A stretch of DNA of 64,000 nucleotides from Planctomycetota bacterium (GCA_016792805.1 JAEUHX010000029.1:1-64000), one strand, 5' to 3'; shown: positions 45,637-56,241, counted from the stretch's first letter. The notes: a model not told the origin generated them from the sequence alone. Made by a program: numbers and translations.

Positions 45637-47604
45637 CTAGCGACTCGGCGTCGCTCCGAAAGCTCCGGTCGCGCCAGAATACACAAACCAAGCGCCAAAG
45701 ACCCCGGATGAGAGCGGGTCGCCCACGATCACCGGATTCGACTCCCCAGTGCCGACCGTGGCGCCCGCACTAGCAATTCCCGCCGCCACCACATTGCCAG
45801 TGGCAGTACCCACGATTGCAGAGACGTTAAGAACAGAATCGAATCCTCCGTCTCGCCGAGCCCAACGGATCGCACCATTCGGCTCGAAAGCACACAACGC
45901 GAGAGAGCCGGTGCCTACGGTTGTAGCAACGAGGCTCGGACCGAAGGCATTAAATAGCGCAATTGCGCCGTTGTCGAATCCAGCCCAAACCACAGCTCCA
46001 TCGGGTAGTGCGGCCAGGCCCTGAGAAAGGGCGTTACCTGCGGAGAGACCGAGAGCCCACGCGAAGTCGCCAGTTGGCGCAAACCGGGCGAGATAAGAAA
46101 CGAGTCCAATCTGCTCCAACTCCGGGCCGCCTTTATCCTGAGGTACTTCCAAGGTCACAAACTCGGGAATCTCAATGTACTGCAATTCATCGATACCGAA
46201 TCGTCCAACAGACCCGTGGTCTAGGTCGAGATCTCCGTAAACGGTGACTGACCCATCCCCATGAAGAGCAAGGCCATGCGGCGCGAGCTCGGCGCCTAGG
46301 CCGCCGGCTCTTTGGATCCAGCTTACGCTGCCAGTCGCCGTCAAGCTCGCGACAAAAAGGTCGTCGTCATCATCGTCGGCAATGGCTAGGACGGGCGAGA
46401 GTCCGGAACTCGAAGGCGGAAAGAGCCCTTTCGAAAACTCGCCAGCAATCGCAACATTTCCGTTGGCATCCGTGGCGACTTGGTCGATTGAGAAAGACGA
46501 GTTAGGAAATGAAACAAAATGGGCGCCCCATTGAGCAGTGCCATCGGAGGCGAGCCTGACAATGAGCCCAGCGCCTTCAAAGCCGCTCGAGAATAGCCCG
46601 AGATTTCCGATCTGGAACGTCCCCCAGCAGGAGATGGCGAGCACGGCACCGCCGTCAGTAGCTGCTGCCATTCGAAGATTATAGATACCACTTTCACCCT
46701 GCAGCGCGCCTTGGGGAATGATCGAGGTTACAAGCTGGGCCCCGCCGTCTGTGGAGAGACGAACAAGATAGAGTCGCTGCGCTCCGGCTGGATCAAGTAA
46801 GAGGTCATTCGAACTCGTCGGCGCGAGAACCACAGGTTGCGCAACAATGATGGCGAGGAGCGTCGTTCCATCGGCCATCCCAACTACATCCGGGAGCGAG
46901 AAGAAGCTGCCTGTCGCCCCTTCAATATGCTGCGCCCAAGCGAGACGCCCATCAGAATAGTGGCGAGCGATGAAGACACCGCTCGCGCCTCCGTCAGCAG
47001 TTGGAGATATCGACTCTGGAGGCGGGAGCTGAGTCTGGTTGGATTCTCCAGCTCCAAAAATTGGCGACCCCACATAGATCCCCACGGAGACCCAGGAGCC
47101 ATCGGGGTGAGCCGAGAGGCGCCAAGGCCATAGATAGTCACTCGGTTGTCCGCCAGCGAGCGCGAGAACTCCGGGGCCCGACTCTTGCTGAATCGTGACA
47201 TTCCCAGGCGCCGAGCTTGTTACACTATTCTTGCCGTCAGAGCACCGCACGTCGATGCGCCAGGTGCCCGTGCTGGCGTAGGTCGGAGTCCAAAGGACTG
47301 TCTGCTCCGCTCCATCGAGCTCAGCGATGTTTCCCGCGATAAGCACCGAAGCGCCCCCGCCGAGCGGCACTGCGAATACGGAGCAAAGGGCATTGCTGTC
47401 GGGATCGTCAGCCTGAAACTTCACTTCTACGCCCGTGCCGGCTGTAACGCTCAAGTTCGTCGCAGGTGAGGAGACGACAACTATTGGCGCAGCGTTCGCC
47501 GTTACAACAGCGTTGCCTCCACCGGTTCTGCTTCTCGAGCAGGCAGGCAGGAAAGCGGAGAGGGTGAGACAGATCGTAATGATCGAGTGCCAGGAGTGCC
47601 GCAT
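45637..47604 (-). CDS. Exported lipoprotein with beta-propeller-like repeats
   Basis: A 655-residue protein. The N-terminus is a lipoprotein-like signal (SIITICLTLSAFLPACSRS) with the probable lipidated Cys at residue 22. An Ig-like or cadherin-like domain follows (IVVVSSPATNLSVTAGTGVE; ADDPDSNALCSVFAVPLGGG). The rest consists of repeats of about 60-80 residues of the type VASLTATGSVSWIQRAGG and ARFAPTGDFAWALGLSAG, as in SBBP-type beta-propellers. A run of six Asp (IADDDDDDLF) sits in the middle. No enzyme motif is seen; it is probably an outer-surface protein. It is convergent with the kinase gene. Confidence 0.75.
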   Translation of the reverse strand: MRHSWHSIITICLTLSAFLPACSRSRTGGGNAVVTANAAPIVVVSSPATNLSVTAGTGVEVKFQADDPDSNALCSVFAVPLGGGASVLIAGNIAELDGAEQTVLWTPTYASTGTWRIDVRCSDGKNSVTSSAPGNVTIQQESGPGVLALAGGQPSDYLWPWRLSAHPDGSWVSVGIYVGSPIFGAGESNQTQLPPPESISPTADGGASGVFIARHYSDGRLAWAQHIEGATGSFFSLPDVVGMADGTTLLAIIVAQPVVLAPTSSNDLLLDPAGAQRLYLVRLSTDGGAQLVTSIIPQGALQGESGIYNLRMAAATDGGAVLAISCWGTFQIGNLGLFSSGFEGAGLIVRLASDGTAQWGAHFVSFPNSSFSIDQVATDANGNVAIAGEFSKGLFPPSSSGLSPVLAIADDDDDDLFVASLTATGSVSWIQRAGGLGAELAPHGLALHGDGSVTVYGDLDLDHGSVGRFGIDELQYIEIPEFVTLEVPQDKGGPELEQIGLVSYLARFAPTGDFAWALGLSAGNALSQGLAALPDGAVVWAGFDNGAIALFNAFGPSLVATTVGTGSLALCAFEPNGAIRWARRDGGFDSVLNVSAIVGTATGNVVAAGIASAGATVGTGESNPVIVGDPLSSGVFGAWFVYSGATGAFGATPSR

Positions 47605-47821
47605 GAGCTGGGGCGCTTGAGGCCCTATGCCTCGCGACTGCGCGCCGCCCCCACTGCGTCAAACGCCCTCGCGCTTTCCGCTGATTCTCCGGTGTACTCG
47701 ACCAGTCTCCCCCGCGCGGTCCCCCGCGAGAGAACACTGCAGGCACTTCGGGGTGCTCAACCAAACGGTGGGAACGTGTCCGGCCTCTGTACCGCTTTCA
47801 GCGGCACACCAGGCTCGAGCT

Positions 47822-49130
47822 TCATGCTGAGCCCGCTGAAATCGAAACGACCATGCACGAAACCCCGTGGGGTTCTGTGGGATCCCAGAAGGGAGACCCC
47901 GGAATCAGGCGGAACCCCGGGAGGTTCACAGAAATTGCGACTGGCTCGCTCGGCATGCCTGCGATCTCGGAGGCGGCCTCGGGTGCAACAGCCACGGCGA
48001 GCCGTTCCGCCCCAAGAAGTCGCTCGAACGTCAATGCGAATCCCGACGTAAGAGAAACGCCGGTGGGAATCGAGAGGCGCCCGCGAAGTGTAAACACGGG
48101 CTCAGGCGCAAGCGTGCCGGGATCGAGCAGCTTTCCGTCCTTTGGAGATCGTACTTTTCGAGGAGCTAGCCCGCAGCCGCAATCGGCCATGGCGGAGATC
48201 GGACAGAGCAAGTACAAATCCCGCTCCGGCGGCACTCCAGAGAGATCAAATTCTCGAGAGCAACAGATGGTCGCGTCCAGGACGCCGACATTGCGCTCCG
48301 GTTACGGATCGACAGGGACGAGCCACGCGCTCGTCTCGGAGAGCCCATGCTTCGAGCCCTGGAAGTTCCCCGTGATGCGCGCACCAACGCGGACTCGGAA
48401 GTTACCGCCGTCGCCAGCCGGGAGCTCAAAAATCGAAGGCGTCGCGCCAAGGCCCCTCACGCGGACGATCAGATGGCGGGTTGAGGCGTCGGGGTATAAT
48501 ATAACTTCTCCGTCGGAGTCTGTGATCGCTATCGGTTCCACGCGCGTCGCCAACAGGAAGTGCTTCATCGGTGCCGCGTAATCCGAGAACCGTCACGGTT
48601 GCTCCCACGAGCGACTTCCCATCTGCGCCGAGAATGCGGGCAGAATGCAAAGTTAGAGCTCCGCGGCGCGACGGCCAGCGGAGCACGACACGCGCGAGGC
48701 CGTCGATGGAGACGATCGCCGTTCGGCACGCGGTCCCATCCCTCCCGATCACGGTCACGACAGAGATGCAACTCCTCGAAAGATCATGAATATCAAATCG
48801 CCCCTTGGTGTCGGTGACTACATGATTGGCAGCGTCGCTGAGACATCCATCGCAAAACCTGCCCTTCATGCCTACAGCTGAATCATAACAGGTGCCCGTG
48901 AGCCCTACGGAGCGCGGGTGGCTCGACTCACCGAACACCAACACACTGGCAACCGGCTCTCGGGCCTCGTCGACGACGACTCCCCCGAGTATCCCCAAAG
49001 GACCCGGGCCACGGAGTTGCTGGCCCCATGCATCGGCCGCGCGAAACTTACTAAAACACGACGAGCTGTATAGAAAGTGCAGGACTACGCGCACCCCCGC
49101 CCTACGGTTCCCGAAGGATTCGTCGTCGAG
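47822..49130 (-). pseudogene. Decayed carboxypeptidase-regulatory-like protein gene
   Basis: Minus-strand pieces with family wording follow each other: GILGGVVVDEAREPVASVLV and VVTDTKGRFDIHDLSRSCIS at 48.7-49.1 kb, then after a frameshift near 48560 IFELPAGDGGNFRVRVGARI, then after an in-frame TAA at 48302-48304 the frame goes on with PISAMADCGCGLAPRKVRSP and ISVNLPGFRLIPGSPF. The 5' end is also broken, since a TAA lies upstream of TFEGTLDDESFG. It resembles the intact proteins at 53.6 and 60.2 kb in type. At least two lesions make it non-functional. Confidence 0.65.
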
Positions 49131-49283
49131 AGTTCCCTCGAATGTCCCAACAAATGCCGTTTACTCTGCGTGCGCTGAACCGCACCGGGTGAGCGAGACC
49201 GCCCGGCACGCTCGTTCACGGCGCAGGGGCGCGGGCAACTGAGCTGCGCCGCGATGGGCACGGTTCGTGCAACTCGGATCTGC

Positions 49284-52019
49284 ATGGCTGCACCCTCACT
49301 CTGCCCCATCGCGCACGCATTCGTTCTGAGCTTGCTCTCGGCGCCGATTCACTCATTCGCTCAAGGTCCCGTCCACCAGTCCCAGATCCTTCCGGCACCG
49401 AGCAGTGGAGTGCCTTTGAATGCGCCGCCAATTGTTCAGATCGCGGACTTCGATCAGGACGGCCGAACCGACCTCTTGGCCGCGACGCATAGCCATCTTC
49501 TCATCTACCGCCATGATGCAGACGGTGAGCTCTCCCGATCTCCCGCCTCCCAAAGCTTTCCGTTCTCCACACAACTTCCGACGATTCGTCCCGCCGTTGC
49601 CGCCGACTTCACGGGCGACGGGAGGAGCGACGCGGCCGTGAGCGTTCGAAAGACCACCGTCGAGATGGATGAAATCTGGGTCTTTCCGGTCGACGCGAAC
49701 GGCACGCCTGGCCTTGGATCGAGCGCTGGGTTCACACTTCAAGCCAACGCCCTTTCAGCGGGAGATTTCAATCTCGACGGCTTCGTCGATCTGACGGCGT
49801 CCATCGGATTTAGCTCTGGAACGGCATCGACGCGCGTCCTGTTGAACTCCCCGACGGCTCCAGGCCAATTGTTGCTTGGCGCAGCGATCCCAAGCGGGGG
49901 AAATGAAATAATTGCGGCGGACCTCGACGCCGACGGGAAGCTCGACCTCGTCGCTTCTCGACCTGTGAGCCCCTTCTCGGCTGCACTCGTTACGCTCCAA
50001 GGCAACGGCGGCGGGTCACTCACTCCAAGCTTCCAAACACCTTCCTTCACAACGCCCTTCTCGGCGCAGGCGGCGGCGATCCCGATCGCTGCCGGCGATT
50101 TCACCGGAGACGGAAAAGTGGATCTTGTCCGAGGCTGTGCGTTTGGGCTGCTTGGGAACACGGGGACGATTGGACTCTACGCGGGGACGGGGACCTCGAC
50201 GATCTCTCTTCTCGGCGAAGCCACGATTCCGGCCCCCTACACGGCTGCCGCGCCGACGCTTGCCGATCTCGATGGAGATCTCGACCTCGATGCGGTCATC
50301 GCGCTGCGATGCAATGGCCTGGAGCATGCTCTCGGGATCTCGCTCTATCGGGGCGGAAGTCAATTTTCATCGCTCTCGCTTCTGCACGCGCCCCATCATC
50401 CGGGAACGCCTCGAGTCGCCGATTATGACGGCGACGGGCTGGTCGAAGCCGCCGCAGGATTCAATACAAGTGGGCCGGACCTCACTCGAGTCGGGGTGCT
50501 GATCGGTTATCAAGAAAACGGAACCTGGCGCCCGGGACTCACTCCGGTTGCCGGGTTTGGGCTCGAATCTGTGATGAATGTGAGTGCGGGCGACCTGGAC
50601 AACGATGGATACAGCGACGCGCTCATCGCAAGCCACACTGCGAACTCGTTCTCGGAACTCACTCAGCTGCGGATCGGGTCTGGAAATGGGCTTGGAGCCT
50701 TTGCGCTCGGGGCGCCGATTCCGAACTCTCAAGTCAATGCATACGGAACGGATCTCGCAGATATCGATCTCGATGGCTCGCTCGACATCCTGCTGAGCGG
50801 CGGCTCGCAGTACGACGGGTTCCTGGTCGTGAAGCGGTCCGGGCTGACCTGGGCGGAGACTCCGATTCCGGGACCGAGCACCCCCAAGAACGCGCGGGCC
50901 GTCGACATCAATCATGACGGATGGATCGACATTGTGTCCAGCCGCGCAGACATGGGATCCAGTGAGCTTCAGTTTCTTGTTGCAACGGGCCCTGGCTCGT
51001 TCTCTGTCCCGGCCGCGATCGCCGTCGCGAGCGGGGTCGACACCATGAGCATCGGCGATTTGAACCATGATGCGCTCCAGGATGTGGTGGTCGGAACGAG
51101 AGCTGGGGAGGTGGCAGTTGTCTACGGAACACCGACGGGTCTCCCGAGCGGGCTGACGACGGTGCACACGCTCTCTCCTGTGAGCCCAGGATGCCTCGTC
51201 GCGACGGGCGATGCGGACGGCGATCTCAACTTGGATATTGTGGCACTCGGAAGAACAATCTTCGCCGGTGTCGCGCAGACACTTTTCGGCAGCGGCTCGG
51301 GCAGCTTCCTGCCCTCCTCCCCGAGCACGCTGCCGGTCGGCGGTGGTGCCGCGCTGCCTCGGCTCACAGAGGTCAACGGAGACGGCCGAGGGGAATTTGT
51401 GTTCTCAGGTGGATTCGGCGGCATCGGCCTGCTCGACGCGTCCGGGAGTTCGCCAGCCCTGACAAGCCTCTCCATGTCGTTCGGGAGCAGCTTTGTGGCC
51501 TCGGCTGCTGACTTCGACGCGGATGGAAAAGTGGACCTTCACCTAGGTGTGTCCACAATTTGGGCTACGCTGCGCACTCTCGCTCCCCAGGCTGCTTCGA
51601 CCGCGTCCTTCGGGGTCGGTAGTCCAAGCTGCTATGGCATGATCGGCTTGGGAGCGAACTCCAAGCCCGCCATCGGAAACGGCGACTTCGGATTTGTGAT
51701 CACACAAGCTCCAAAAGGCGGGATCGGCGCCGTCCTCCTGGGCGATGCTGCAGACTTCGCGGGGACGGAGCTCTTCGGCACAGGCGCACAATTCCATGTC
51801 GATGTCGCACATTCGATCCTGCTCTTGGGAGCCGCAGCCACGATCGACGAGAGCGGCTTGGGATTCGCTCCCTTCGGAATTCCAGATGCGCCAGCGCTGT
51901 CTGGGCTCACGCTCGTCGCCCAAGCGTTCGCCGTGGAGCTAGGAATTCCTTACCCCTGCCAGGCGTCGCCGCTCGGGCTCGTCAGCTCGAGGGGGCTTCA
52001 AGTCCAGATCACACAATAG
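49284..52019 (+). CDS. Large secreted FG-GAP/VCBS repeat protein
   Basis: A 911-residue exported protein. Signal peptide: MAAPSLCPIAHAFVLSLLSA. From about residue 45 to 770 it has many FG-GAP/VCBS repeats with calcium loops (DFDQDGRTDL, DFTGDGRSDA, DLDADGKLDL, DIDLDGSLDI, DINHDGWIDI, DADGDLNLDI, DFDADGKVDL). The last 140 residues form a separate beta-rich domain with SFGVGSPSCYG, GFVITQAPKGG and GIPDAPALSGLTLVAQAFAV; the same domain ends the pseudogene at 41.9-42.3 kb. Such C-terminal domains recur on surface proteins in Planctomycetota and may serve attachment or display. I chose the ATG at 49284 because it starts the signal peptide. Confidence 0.85.
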   Translation: MAAPSLCPIAHAFVLSLLSAPIHSFAQGPVHQSQILPAPSSGVPLNAPPIVQIADFDQDGRTDLLAATHSHLLIYRHDADGELSRSPASQSFPFSTQLPTIRPAVAADFTGDGRSDAAVSVRKTTVEMDEIWVFPVDANGTPGLGSSAGFTLQANALSAGDFNLDGFVDLTASIGFSSGTASTRVLLNSPTAPGQLLLGAAIPSGGNEIIAADLDADGKLDLVASRPVSPFSAALVTLQGNGGGSLTPSFQTPSFTTPFSAQAAAIPIAAGDFTGDGKVDLVRGCAFGLLGNTGTIGLYAGTGTSTISLLGEATIPAPYTAAAPTLADLDGDLDLDAVIALRCNGLEHALGISLYRGGSQFSSLSLLHAPHHPGTPRVADYDGDGLVEAAAGFNTSGPDLTRVGVLIGYQENGTWRPGLTPVAGFGLESVMNVSAGDLDNDGYSDALIASHTANSFSELTQLRIGSGNGLGAFALGAPIPNSQVNAYGTDLADIDLDGSLDILLSGGSQYDGFLVVKRSGLTWAETPIPGPSTPKNARAVDINHDGWIDIVSSRADMGSSELQFLVATGPGSFSVPAAIAVASGVDTMSIGDLNHDALQDVVVGTRAGEVAVVYGTPTGLPSGLTTVHTLSPVSPGCLVATGDADGDLNLDIVALGRTIFAGVAQTLFGSGSGSFLPSSPSTLPVGGGAALPRLTEVNGDGRGEFVFSGGFGGIGLLDASGSSPALTSLSMSFGSSFVASAADFDADGKVDLHLGVSTIWATLRTLAPQAASTASFGVGSPSCYGMIGLGANSKPAIGNGDFGFVITQAPKGGIGAVLLGDAADFAGTELFGTGAQFHVDVAHSILLLGAAATIDESGLGFAPFGIPDAPALSGLTLVAQAFAVELGIPYPCQASPLGLVSSRGLQVQITQ

Positions 52020-52407
52020 CATCCAGCGTGGAGATCCGGTGTGCAGCATCCCCGGGCGCAAGGTCACCGTCTTCCCAGCTCGCGTGCGCTGCGGGAAGCA
52101 CATCATGGCTTCCGGAGTGAGGCGCTTTAGGTCCGATACAGATCGAGAGGATCGAGTGAGTGAAGTCGAAGCTGAGCTTCCAGTCGTAGACCGTGTAACT
52201 CGCCTGGTTCGGGGGAGCGCTCTCTCCTTCAAACCCCGTCGACTAGGTCGCCGTGGCTTGGAATGTCACAAGAAGGGTCTCTGTCGCTGGCGCGACGGAT
52301 CGCTTGAGCACGAGGGCGGCGAGAAGCGCGAAGGGGTGCTTGGGCCGATCGACGCTCGGCCGCGCACGGGGAGTTCCCTGCGCGCCGCGATGCACTCCAC
52401 AAATGAA
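52020..52407. other. Intergenic stretch without recognisable gene
   Basis: Between the FG-GAP gene and the terminator of the DUF4394 gene there are nearly 390 bases in which no frame shows a recognisable domain, RNA or repeat. It lies between convergent genes. Confidence 0.5.
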
Positions 52408-52433
52408 ACCGGGGCGGATCGCTCCGCCCCGGT
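52408..52433 (-). terminator. Rho-independent-type terminator of the DUF4394 gene
   Basis: ACCGGGGCGGA at 52408-52418 pairs perfectly with TCCGCCCCGGT at 52423-52433 around a 4-base loop. Read on the minus strand the hairpin is followed by TTCATTT. It lies 19 nt after the DUF4394 stop codon. Confidence 0.75.
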
Positions 52434-52452
52434 ATCGCGCTGCGATCGAACC

Positions 52453-53310
52453 TTACTGCGACTGGCTGACCTCGAGGTCGACGGCGATGTCCGCGACGCG
52501 GACGCCCGCCGGGAACGCACCGCGCAGCGTGGGCGTGCCCGTGGCGAGGTCCATCGTGTAGAGCATCGCGCCGAACGTGTCGTTGCGGTCGTCGAGCGAG
52601 GCGTAGGCCGTGTTGTCCGCCGCGATATCGAGCGCCGCGCTGCGCGCGAACGCGACGCCGACGGAGCCCACCGTGTTGAGGATGCCGTCGTTCGGCGGAA
52701 TCTGCTTCACGAGGAAGCCGGCGGCGAACGTGTCGGGGGTGCCGAGATCAAGATCGTATAGAACCGTCGTTGTCGCACCGGTGAAATTATTGGTGTAGCC
52801 TGCGGCCACCACCATCGCCTGCTTCGTCTGGTTCACGTCGCCGGTCGTCGTGGAGTACTTGAGAGGCATATCCACAAAAGCAACCGCGCCCGTGTCGGGA
52901 TGAATGCGAAGATTCTGTCCGTCGCGGCTCACGAGACGGATGCGGTCGACGGTCGGATTGAAGTCCATACCGAAGTGGATGCCGCTCAGCGCAGTTGCGA
53001 ACGGGGCTGCGCCGACGGCGGTGGCCGCACCGGTGTCCGCATTCAGCCGATACACGCGATTCGACGATCCGATGCCGTAGAGATCGCCCGTGGCGGGACG
53101 CTCATCGATTCCCACAAGAATCTCACCGGCCTGAAGACCGGTAATGTTCACACTCGAGAGCGCAACCGACGGATTCGACGTGTGGATCCGAACGAGCTTC
53201 ATGTCGTTCGTCAGGAGGATCATCGGATGACCCGACGTGGCCTGAGCCGTGGTGTACGAAGCGAAGGCGAGCACGGAAGCGCCGAGAAGGCAGAGGGACA
53301 AGTTGCGCAT
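52453..53310 (-). CDS. Exported DUF4394 domain protein
   Basis: A 285-residue protein with a signal peptide (MRNLSLCLLGASVLAFASYT, cleavage probably near AQA). The rest is DUF4394: LTNDMKLVRIHTSNP, GEILVGIDERPATGDLYGIG, HFGMDFNPTVDRIRLVSRDG and GQNLRIHPDTGAVAFVD. The repeats of this domain fold as a propeller-like structure; no enzyme activity is known for it. The ATG at 53308-53310 starts the signal peptide; two upstream ATGs are less likely. It stands alone and ends at a strong hairpin. Confidence 0.9.
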   Translation of the reverse strand: MRNLSLCLLGASVLAFASYTTAQATSGHPMILLTNDMKLVRIHTSNPSVALSSVNITGLQAGEILVGIDERPATGDLYGIGSSNRVYRLNADTGAATAVGAAPFATALSGIHFGMDFNPTVDRIRLVSRDGQNLRIHPDTGAVAFVDMPLKYSTTTGDVNQTKQAMVVAAGYTNNFTGATTTVLYDLDLGTPDTFAAGFLVKQIPPNDGILNTVGSVGVAFARSAALDIAADNTAYASLDDRNDTFGAMLYTMDLATGTPTLRGAFPAGVRVADIAVDLEVSQSQ

Positions 53311-53553
53311 GGGGACACCCATCTGTGTGAAATGGGACGTGTATGTTTGGCGAAGCGGACTCACGTCGGCGCGATGCGTGTGCGTCGACGACGGGCTAAG
53401 AATCGAGACCCGCAGAAAGCCGGATCACCGGGGCCGCGCGGGGAAGGGTCGAGCGCGGAGGGGCAGCGCCGGGGCAAGCTGCATCCGGCTGCGGCTGGGG
53501 TGTGCCGGGGGTAGACTCGATGCCGACCCGGGCGCACCTTCCGGCGCCATCCC

Positions 53554-56241
53554 ATGGACATGAGAGCAGCAGCAGTCGTGCTTCTTCTCGCTTCGACAGC
53601 CATCGCCCAGGTGGCGCCTGGTGCTCTCACCGGCACGGCGGTCGATGAGCGTGCGGCTCCCGTTATCGGCGCGCAGGTGGAACTGTCGGTTTTTGGTGAT
53701 TTCGGGCGGCGCGTCGCGGCCGTGTCGACGACCGACGCCCATGGCCGATTCGCGCTGCCGCTTTCGCGGGAGGAGTTCGCCCTGGAGAAGGATCGCTTCT
53801 GCGCGACGCTCTCCATTGCCGCCGCCGGAAAGGCCACCACCTGGTGGGCCAACATTCCGGCGCCGCTTGGTGGTGCCGAGCAGGGCTGGGTAACGGTTCG
53901 CCCCGAAGTGGTGGTCTCCGGTCTCGTGAAGTCCGCAGACGGGAAGCCCATTCCAGCCGCCGAGCTGCGCGTGGCGCCGAGCTCGAGCGAGTGGCAGCCC
54001 ATATATGACTTCTCACATGTTACGGCCATTTCTAATGAGCGGGGAGAATTCACTCTTCGCGGGCTCGGCAGCGGCACGTATGGAGTGCTTGCGACGGCAA
54101 CAGGCCACCAGCGATCGCTTTTGTGGACGCGTCCTCTGGTTGGAGCTCAGCCGCCCGCGCTCGACTTCGAACTCATACCGAGCACACCCGTGGAGATCTC
54201 CGTCATCGACGAGAACGGCGCCCCCGTCGCCGGAGCGGATCTTCGCGTCAGCTATGAGCTGAGGCCCCCGCCGCACTACGGCGTTTGGAGCTTCGTGCAA
54301 CCCCACTTTTTCGGCTCGCCCGCCGTCTCCGATGAGAGAGGCCGCGTCGTGCGGCATGACCTGAAGAGTGGCGACCTCATCGCGGTACAGGCGCCCGGGC
54401 GAGAGATGGCGAAAGCCTCGATTTCGGCCGAGAGAATTGTGAAGGTCACAGCGAAGAAGCGTGAGCCGCTGCGTCGGAAGCTCGAACGCTTCGCCAAGGC
54501 TGTTCCCGCGCCTCGAGCTCGCTCACTGCGCAGCTATTTCTATGGTCCCCGCTGGCAGCCTGAGGCGCGGGATCTTCGCCCGGAGGAGTGGTCGCAAAAT
54601 GGGGCCGAGCTGACCGTCGAACAGACCGACGGAGTGGTGGAGTACCTTCTTGTGTCTTTCGCAGACGGAAGCTACTCACTTCAGTACCTGCAGTGGAGCC
54701 AAACGGAAGCGGCCGACTGGACCTGCTGGATCACGGAGGATCCCGGTCGCACACCCACAACCCTCGAGATCCTCTCTCCGGACGCGTCGCCTCAGATCCC
54801 CTTCGAGGCGGCTGCGTTCCTTCATTTTCCAAGCATCTGTGGCCTTGCGCCGGGACCGCCTCCATTCGAGCGCAGCATCGATACAATTGCTCTCCCCGTC
54901 GTTCTGGAAGGGCGCCGCTTGTCCAGCCCGACGGCGAGCCTCGAGCAAGCGCGCGTCCTCCTGCGCGCGCGCGATGGGCGATTTCAGATCGCCCCTCCAG
55001 CCAAAGTGGAGTCCGCGGGCGCACCTCTGCGACGTTCTATTTCTTCATACTCTTCGCCCGCGAAGTGGGTCATCGAACCTCCACCCGTTCCATTCGATGG
55101 AGTGTTACCTGTCCTAATCAAAGATGAGATCGCATCCCTCGAGCCCCGATGGGCGGCACGAGGTGCCTCGGGATGGTTGCTGGAGAGTGCGAGCCCGGGC
55201 CGGTACAGCATCCTTGCGATGCCGAACCGCGATTCCGTCGTCAATCCGCTATCGTTTCGCAGCCTCACCGACGACGACATCGAATATTACGTGCACGCGG
55301 AGGCGAATCTCGTTGCCAACACGACAACAATCACGAAGCTTCCCTGGAGGCCCATTGAGTGGACTCGATTCGAGGCCTTCGTTGAGCGCGACGGCGCGAG
55401 CGTCGCGGGCGCCGGAGTGTGGATCACAGCGCCGGGAGTGCGCGTGCAGAGCATCACGGATACTGCAGGACGATTTGTGCTCGAAGTTCCCAAATCGGGG
55501 CAGTTCGATCTCCAGGTGAGTACCAGTCCTTATGTGCGAGCGCGGTGGCGCGTCGATATTCCCGCGGCCCACTCGAGCCCGCAGGTTCTTCATATCGATC
55601 CCATCAACATTCGTGGGCGCGTTGTCGACGAGCGCGGCGGACCATTGCGCGCAGTGATCACTTATGAGGATTACGAGAACCCAACGGATAGCCCCATTGT
55701 GGTCAAGACCGATGAGACTGGAACCTTCAAGCTCACTTCCGTCCCGATGCATGTTCAGAGCTTTTCCATTCAGGAGTCGGGCAGAGAGTCACAAAACCCG
55801 CGGCATCGTCGATACGAGCAGCGACACATTCCCATCGTTCGCGGCTCCGGCTGGACCCTCGACTATCAAGATGTCGTGCTTCGAGATGCGCCGATGGTGC
55901 ACGTCGTTGCCGAGGAGGCCACGTTGCGACTGTTGGAGGGTTCGGAAGTCACCGCATGCAACGGAAGTGATGAACCTCTCCCCGCGCTTCCGCCGTCGCG
56001 CCCCGGTGATTGGGTCTTCCGCCTCATCCCTGGTGAATCACAACAAATCATGGTGACCGCGCCACGAGGGAAGCTGCCCGAGCTGTCCGCCACCATATCG
56101 ATCGATGGAAGGGATCCCGAGCCGGGGAGATTCGCCCCATATGATGAGCGAGTAGATGGCAGGCCTGTGAGCCGTTTTTATGTGTGGATCGACTTCGACG
56201 CCAAGGCTCGCAACGCTCGAGTCGTGCTGCGTGCCCCATAG
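53554..56241 (+). CDS. Large exported carboxypeptidase-regulatory-like protein
   Basis: An 895-residue protein with a signal peptide (AAAVVLLLASTAIAQVAPGA). Several carboxypeptidase-regulatory-like beta-sandwich units are visible: GALTGTAVDERAAPVIGAQV near the start; VVVSGLVKSADGKPIPAAEL with NERGEFTLRGLGSG; PVEISVIDENGAPVAGADL; and INIRGRVVDERGGPLRAVI with TDETGTFKLTSVP near the end. The centre, about residues 290-560, has no family signature. No catalytic motif is seen. It probably acts outside the cytoplasmic membrane. It is followed by the 198-bp tandem repeats. Confidence 0.8.
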   Translation: MDMRAAAVVLLLASTAIAQVAPGALTGTAVDERAAPVIGAQVELSVFGDFGRRVAAVSTTDAHGRFALPLSREEFALEKDRFCATLSIAAAGKATTWWANIPAPLGGAEQGWVTVRPEVVVSGLVKSADGKPIPAAELRVAPSSSEWQPIYDFSHVTAISNERGEFTLRGLGSGTYGVLATATGHQRSLLWTRPLVGAQPPALDFELIPSTPVEISVIDENGAPVAGADLRVSYELRPPPHYGVWSFVQPHFFGSPAVSDERGRVVRHDLKSGDLIAVQAPGREMAKASISAERIVKVTAKKREPLRRKLERFAKAVPAPRARSLRSYFYGPRWQPEARDLRPEEWSQNGAELTVEQTDGVVEYLLVSFADGSYSLQYLQWSQTEAADWTCWITEDPGRTPTTLEILSPDASPQIPFEAAAFLHFPSICGLAPGPPPFERSIDTIALPVVLEGRRLSSPTASLEQARVLLRARDGRFQIAPPAKVESAGAPLRRSISSYSSPAKWVIEPPPVPFDGVLPVLIKDEIASLEPRWAARGASGWLLESASPGRYSILAMPNRDSVVNPLSFRSLTDDDIEYYVHAEANLVANTTTITKLPWRPIEWTRFEAFVERDGASVAGAGVWITAPGVRVQSITDTAGRFVLEVPKSGQFDLQVSTSPYVRARWRVDIPAAHSSPQVLHIDPINIRGRVVDERGGPLRAVITYEDYENPTDSPIVVKTDETGTFKLTSVPMHVQSFSIQESGRESQNPRHRRYEQRHIPIVRGSGWTLDYQDVVLRDAPMVHVVAEEATLRLLEGSEVTACNGSDEPLPALPPSRPGDWVFRLIPGESQQIMVTAPRGKLPELSATISIDGRDPEPGRFAPYDERVDGRPVSRFYVWIDFDAKARNARVVLRAP

